Positions 61,540 through 64,000 of a DNA stretch of 64,000 nucleotides are shown one piece after another. Source of the DNA: Gammaproteobacteria bacterium (GTDB taxonomy: Bacteria; Pseudomonadota; Gammaproteobacteria; Steroidobacterales; Steroidobacteraceae); assembly GCA_025357915.1 (NCBI GenBank), contig JANYLH010000004.1, positions 1 to 64,000 of the forward strand, in the 5' to 3' direction. The notes beneath the pieces were generated by a model that was not told the DNA's origin, ran no database searches, and saw nothing but the letters and a program-made list of their open reading frames with translations. The translations under genes were made by a program, and so were the position numbers. Each line of letters opens with the position of its first letter. The first letter of the stretch is position 1.

Positions 61540-62022
61540 ATGCCGTCCTTTGACGCCGTTTCGAAAGTCGACTCGCACGAGCTCACCAATGCGGTGGACC
61601 AGGCCACGCGCGAACTGGACAAACGCTATGACCTGCGCGGCACCGGGGCACGCTTCGTGCTGCAGGGCTACCTGATCACACTGCACGCGCAGAGCGAATT
61701 CCATCTGGGGCAACTGCTGGACATCCTGCGTCTGCGGTTGGGTGCACGCGGCATCGACCAGCGTTGCCTCGACCTGGGCGATGTGCAGACCAACCTCGCC
61801 GAGGCGCGCCGCGCCATCACCGTCAAGCAGGGCATCGAGCAGCTGGTGGCCAAGAAGCTCGTCGGCAGCCTCAAGGAGGCACGGCTCAAGGTCGAGGCGC
61901 AGATCAACGACGGGAAGCTGCGGGTCACGGGCAAGAAACGCGACGATCTGCAGGCGGCGATGGCGCTGCTCAGGAAGAGCAGTGTCGATCTGCCCCTGCA
62001 GTTCGAGAATTTCCGGGACTGA
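61540..62022 (+). CDS. yajQ: YajQ family nucleotide-binding protein
   Basis: A 160-residue UPF0234 protein beginning PSFDAVSKVDSHELTNAVDQ and containing KRYDLRGTG, KVEAQINDGKLRVTGKKRDDLQ. It has the double ferredoxin-like fold. In Xanthomonas and Pseudomonas the homologues bind c-di-GMP and act with a transcription factor; the same role here is possible but not shown. Confidence 0.95.
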   Translation: MPSFDAVSKVDSHELTNAVDQATRELDKRYDLRGTGARFVLQGYLITLHAQSEFHLGQLLDILRLRLGARGIDQRCLDLGDVQTNLAEARRAITVKQGIEQLVAKKLVGSLKEARLKVEAQINDGKLRVTGKKRDDLQAAMALLRKSSVDLPLQFENFRD

Positions 62023-62026
62023 GGCG

Positions 62027-62305
62027 ATGAATCCCCGGATAGTCGGGATCCAGAGTGCGCGGCTCGCGGGGCAAGCGGACTCGCATCTCACCCTCAGCCA
62101 GGAAGAAGCGCTCGCCGGTTTCAATCAGGCCGAAGGCCTGTCACCCGGCAACGGGGATTTTCGCCACCATACCCTCACCCGTGGAGTCCACCTGAACGAC
62201 CTGGTGGGCGTTACCTTCGGGCCGGGAACGGCGGTCGTGAAGGGACTGCGGCGGTGTGAACCGTGCGCCCACCTGGCCCGGGTGGCGAACCCGATCATTA
62301 CTTGA
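62027..62305 (+). CDS. Short MOSC-domain protein, probably N-terminally truncated
   Basis: A 92-residue frame starting at the ATG at 62027 (GAGG 2-5 bases upstream). The end resembles the C-terminal half of MOSC proteins: LTRGVHLNDLVGVTFGPG and RRCEPCAHLARV with the conserved cysteine that would bind sulfur or molybdenum cofactor. The N-terminal half of the MOSC barrel is missing or very short compared with the usual 150-plus residues. It overlaps the end of convergent aceK by 8 bp. It may be a remnant or a genuine short form. Confidence 0.6.
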   Translation: MNPRIVGIQSARLAGQADSHLTLSQEEALAGFNQAEGLSPGNGDFRHHTLTRGVHLNDLVGVTFGPGTAVVKGLRRCEPCAHLARVANPIIT

Positions 62306-64000
62306 GCGGCCGGCTGACTTCTGCCTGCCGCGCCCGCCACCAGCGCGCGGTCAGCAGCTCGGCGTGGCGCGCGAGGAACACTTCGCGGAGCGAGCCCGGC
62401 ATGGCGAGGAACGGCAGCCACTGTTCGGGGAAAACGTCGCGGGGGCCAACGTAGAACCAGGGTTCGGCGGCGGTTTCTTCTTCGTCGCTCCGCGCGGTGG
62501 GCAGGTCGCGGAACTCGCACTCGCCGAGCAGCGAGACCTCGTCGTAGTCGTAGAAGATGACCCGGCCGTGGCGCGTGACGCCGAAATTCTTCAGCAGCAG
62601 GTCGCCGGGGAAGATATTGGTCGTGGCCAGATCGCGCAGTGCATGGCCATAATCAACGACGGCCGCTTCAGCCGCGGCTGGCTCCGCCTCGCGCAGGAAC
62701 AGGTTCAGCGGCCGCAGGCGCCGCTCGATGTAGCAATGCTCGATGATCAGTTCGTCGCCCTCGACGCGGCAGCTGTGGCTGGCTCCACGCAGCAGTTCAT
62801 CCACCAGCGCGGGCATGAAACGGGCCAGCGGCAAAGTCAGGCGCCTGAATTCCTGGGCGTCGACCATGCGCCCGGCGCGGTCGTGGCGGAACACGAAGCG
62901 GTAACGCTCCATGACTTCCTCGCGCGTGGCGTGCTTGGGCGCGCCGAAGCGATCGCGGATCACCTTGAAGACCAGGTCGTGCGAGGGCAGCGTGAACACG
63001 ATCATCACCAGCCCGCGCTCCCCCGGCGCGTGCACGAAGGCGTCGATCGAGCTGTCCAGGTGCCGGCGCAGCGCGAAATAGCGTTCGGTCTTGCCCTGCT
63101 TGGCGCGCCCCAGCACCGTGTACAGCTCGTCCACGGGCTTGCGCGGCATGAACGAGCGCAGCAGCGTGACCGCGGCGCCCACCACCGGCAGGTCGACGTG
63201 AAAATAGGAGTTGGCGTAGCCAAACTGTGCGCTGATCTCGTTGCGCGAAAGCAGTACGGCTTCGACCTGGACGCCGGTCGGGCCGTTGCGGAAGGCGATG
63301 ACCAGCGGCGTCACCGCGCTGTCGCCGATCAGGCGGCCGACCAGGAACGCCTCGCCCGCGCGGTAGAACAGCGGTTCGATCAGCTCGATGGACTCCGGCG
63401 CCGCGCTTGACGGCCGGGATTCAAAGTGGCGCCCCAGTTCGGCGGTAATGCGGCGCACGGCGAGCAAGGGCGAGGCGAGGGCTGTGGTGAAGGGCAGGTC
63501 GGCGAGCACATCGGCAATTCCCGCCTGGAGCGAGCCGGTTGCCGGATAGACCCGGATCGGCACGGACCCCGAGGCACGACCACTGTGCGTGGCGCAGAAC
63601 TCCACCTCGGCGTTGACGCCCACCGTCCCGAACAGGTCGCGCGTCGCGGAGTTGAAGAAGGTGCGGTAGAAATCGCTGTCCGGAAGCCGCTCGATCAGCC
63701 GGCCATAGGCGGCGGTCGCCGCCACCCAGTAAGCGCGTGCGGCGCCGGAGTCCGGGTCGGCGGGCACCGCGCTGGCGGCGCGCAGGGCGGCCAGCGCCTG
63801 GGCGACGCACTGTTCGTAGAGTTCGATGCGCGCCACCGCGTCGCGCTCCCGCGCCACGCCGTCGCCGCTGAGAAAATGCGCGGCAGCGCGGCGCGTGATG
63901 CGGCCGAATTCCTCGTTGTAGGCGCGGAACTGCGCGACGATCAGTGCCGCGGCGTCCTGGGGCGAGCAGGGCGCGGCACGCGGGGGCGTGGCGGCGACGA
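62298..64000 (-). CDS. aceK: Isocitrate dehydrogenase kinase/phosphatase (N-terminus outside window)
   Basis: Bifunctional enzyme that phosphorylates and reactivates isocitrate dehydrogenase at the glyoxylate branch point. About 567 residues are present and the frame is open to the right edge, where the N-terminal helix reads LIVAQFRAYNEEFGRITRRA as in AceK. The kinase core includes LVMIVFTLPSHDLVFKVIRDRFGAPK and NIFPGDLLLKNFGVTRHGRVIFYDYDEV with the catalytic Asp residues. Only the first 10-20 residues are probably missing. aceA and aceB are not in the window. Confidence 0.94.
   Translation of the reverse strand, partial: VAATPPRAAPCSPQDAAALIVAQFRAYNEEFGRITRRAAAHFLSGDGVARERDAVARIELYEQCVAQALAALRAASAVPADPDSGAARAYWVAATAAYGRLIERLPDSDFYRTFFNSATRDLFGTVGVNAEVEFCATHSGRASGSVPIRVYPATGSLQAGIADVLADLPFTTALASPLLAVRRITAELGRHFESRPSSAAPESIELIEPLFYRAGEAFLVGRLIGDSAVTPLVIAFRNGPTGVQVEAVLLSRNEISAQFGYANSYFHVDLPVVGAAVTLLRSFMPRKPVDELYTVLGRAKQGKTERYFALRRHLDSSIDAFVHAPGERGLVMIVFTLPSHDLVFKVIRDRFGAPKHATREEVMERYRFVFRHDRAGRMVDAQEFRRLTLPLARFMPALVDELLRGASHSCRVEGDELIIEHCYIERRLRPLNLFLREAEPAAAEAAVVDYGHALRDLATTNIFPGDLLLKNFGVTRHGRVIFYDYDEVSLLGECEFRDLPTARSDEEETAAEPWFYVGPRDVFPEQWLPFLAMPGSLREVFLARHAELLTARWWRARQAEVSRPLK

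Noticed and set aside
1-64000. CRISPR arrays, insertion sequences or prophage
   Set aside because: No regularly spaced repeats, transposase-like or phage structural frames were seen in reading the window.

Overview
The window is about 64 kb of high-GC, gene-dense chromosome from a gammaproteobacterium. The evidence is the linkage of a zapB-like gene, zapA, 6S RNA and ygfA, divergent from ygfB-pepP-ubiH-ubiI, together with coq7, a Crp/Vfr-type regulator, an MSHA-type pilus locus and aceK. The split glycine decarboxylase (gcvPA/gcvPB) and the high GC argue against an enteric and suit a lineage near Nevskiales, Steroidobacterales, Chromatiales or Xanthomonadales. I cannot name the genus. No phage, insertion sequence or CRISPR array is visible.

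Layout. 1-3321 (minus strand): an ABC importer operon of the nitrate/taurine type that also carries a SCO1-like gene and a cupredoxin-like gene; it is cut by the left edge. 3396-8765: yihY, purC, djlA, rpe, crp and coq7. 8950-11690: rplM-rpsI, a tRNA-Gln with a persulfide dioxygenase-rhodanese gene starting 3 bases after it, then rpiA. 11700-19200: a 16-residue lysine-rich ORF, an EVE protein, ygfA, 6S RNA, zapA, a zapB-like gene, and the divergent ygfB-pepP-ubiH-ubiI run. 19231-24338: two transporters and several small or poorly known genes. 24507-38198 (minus strand): a 13-gene MSHA pilus operon from mshI to mshQ, with CRP-like sites before mshI and before mshA. 38438-49755: mostly metabolic and membrane genes, an HNH endonuclease, a rhomboid protease, a small heat-shock protein, phhB and ispG. 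49800-55108: the glycine cleavage operon gcvT-gcvH-gcvPA-gcvPB behind a tandem glycine riboswitch and terminator. 55125-64000: dgkA, a PfkB kinase, a double-HtrA protease resembling fungal Nma111, a Sua5-type synthase, a fold-type III decarboxylase, yajQ, a MOSC fragment, and aceK cut by the right edge.

The least expected signal lies between gcvPA and gcvPB (53039-53620). Two fold-back elements of about 220-230 bp sit there in opposite orientation. Each has a near-perfect outer stem of 36-41 bp, and the stem sequences differ completely between the copies. The cores share sequence blocks and helices, and the differences between copies are compensatory. This looks like a repeated structured RNA or fold-back element that I do not recognise. 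Other unusual items are a 66-bp perfect palindrome holding the stop codons of two convergent genes, a tRNA fused to an almost leaderless mRNA, and the copper-flavoured ABC operon.
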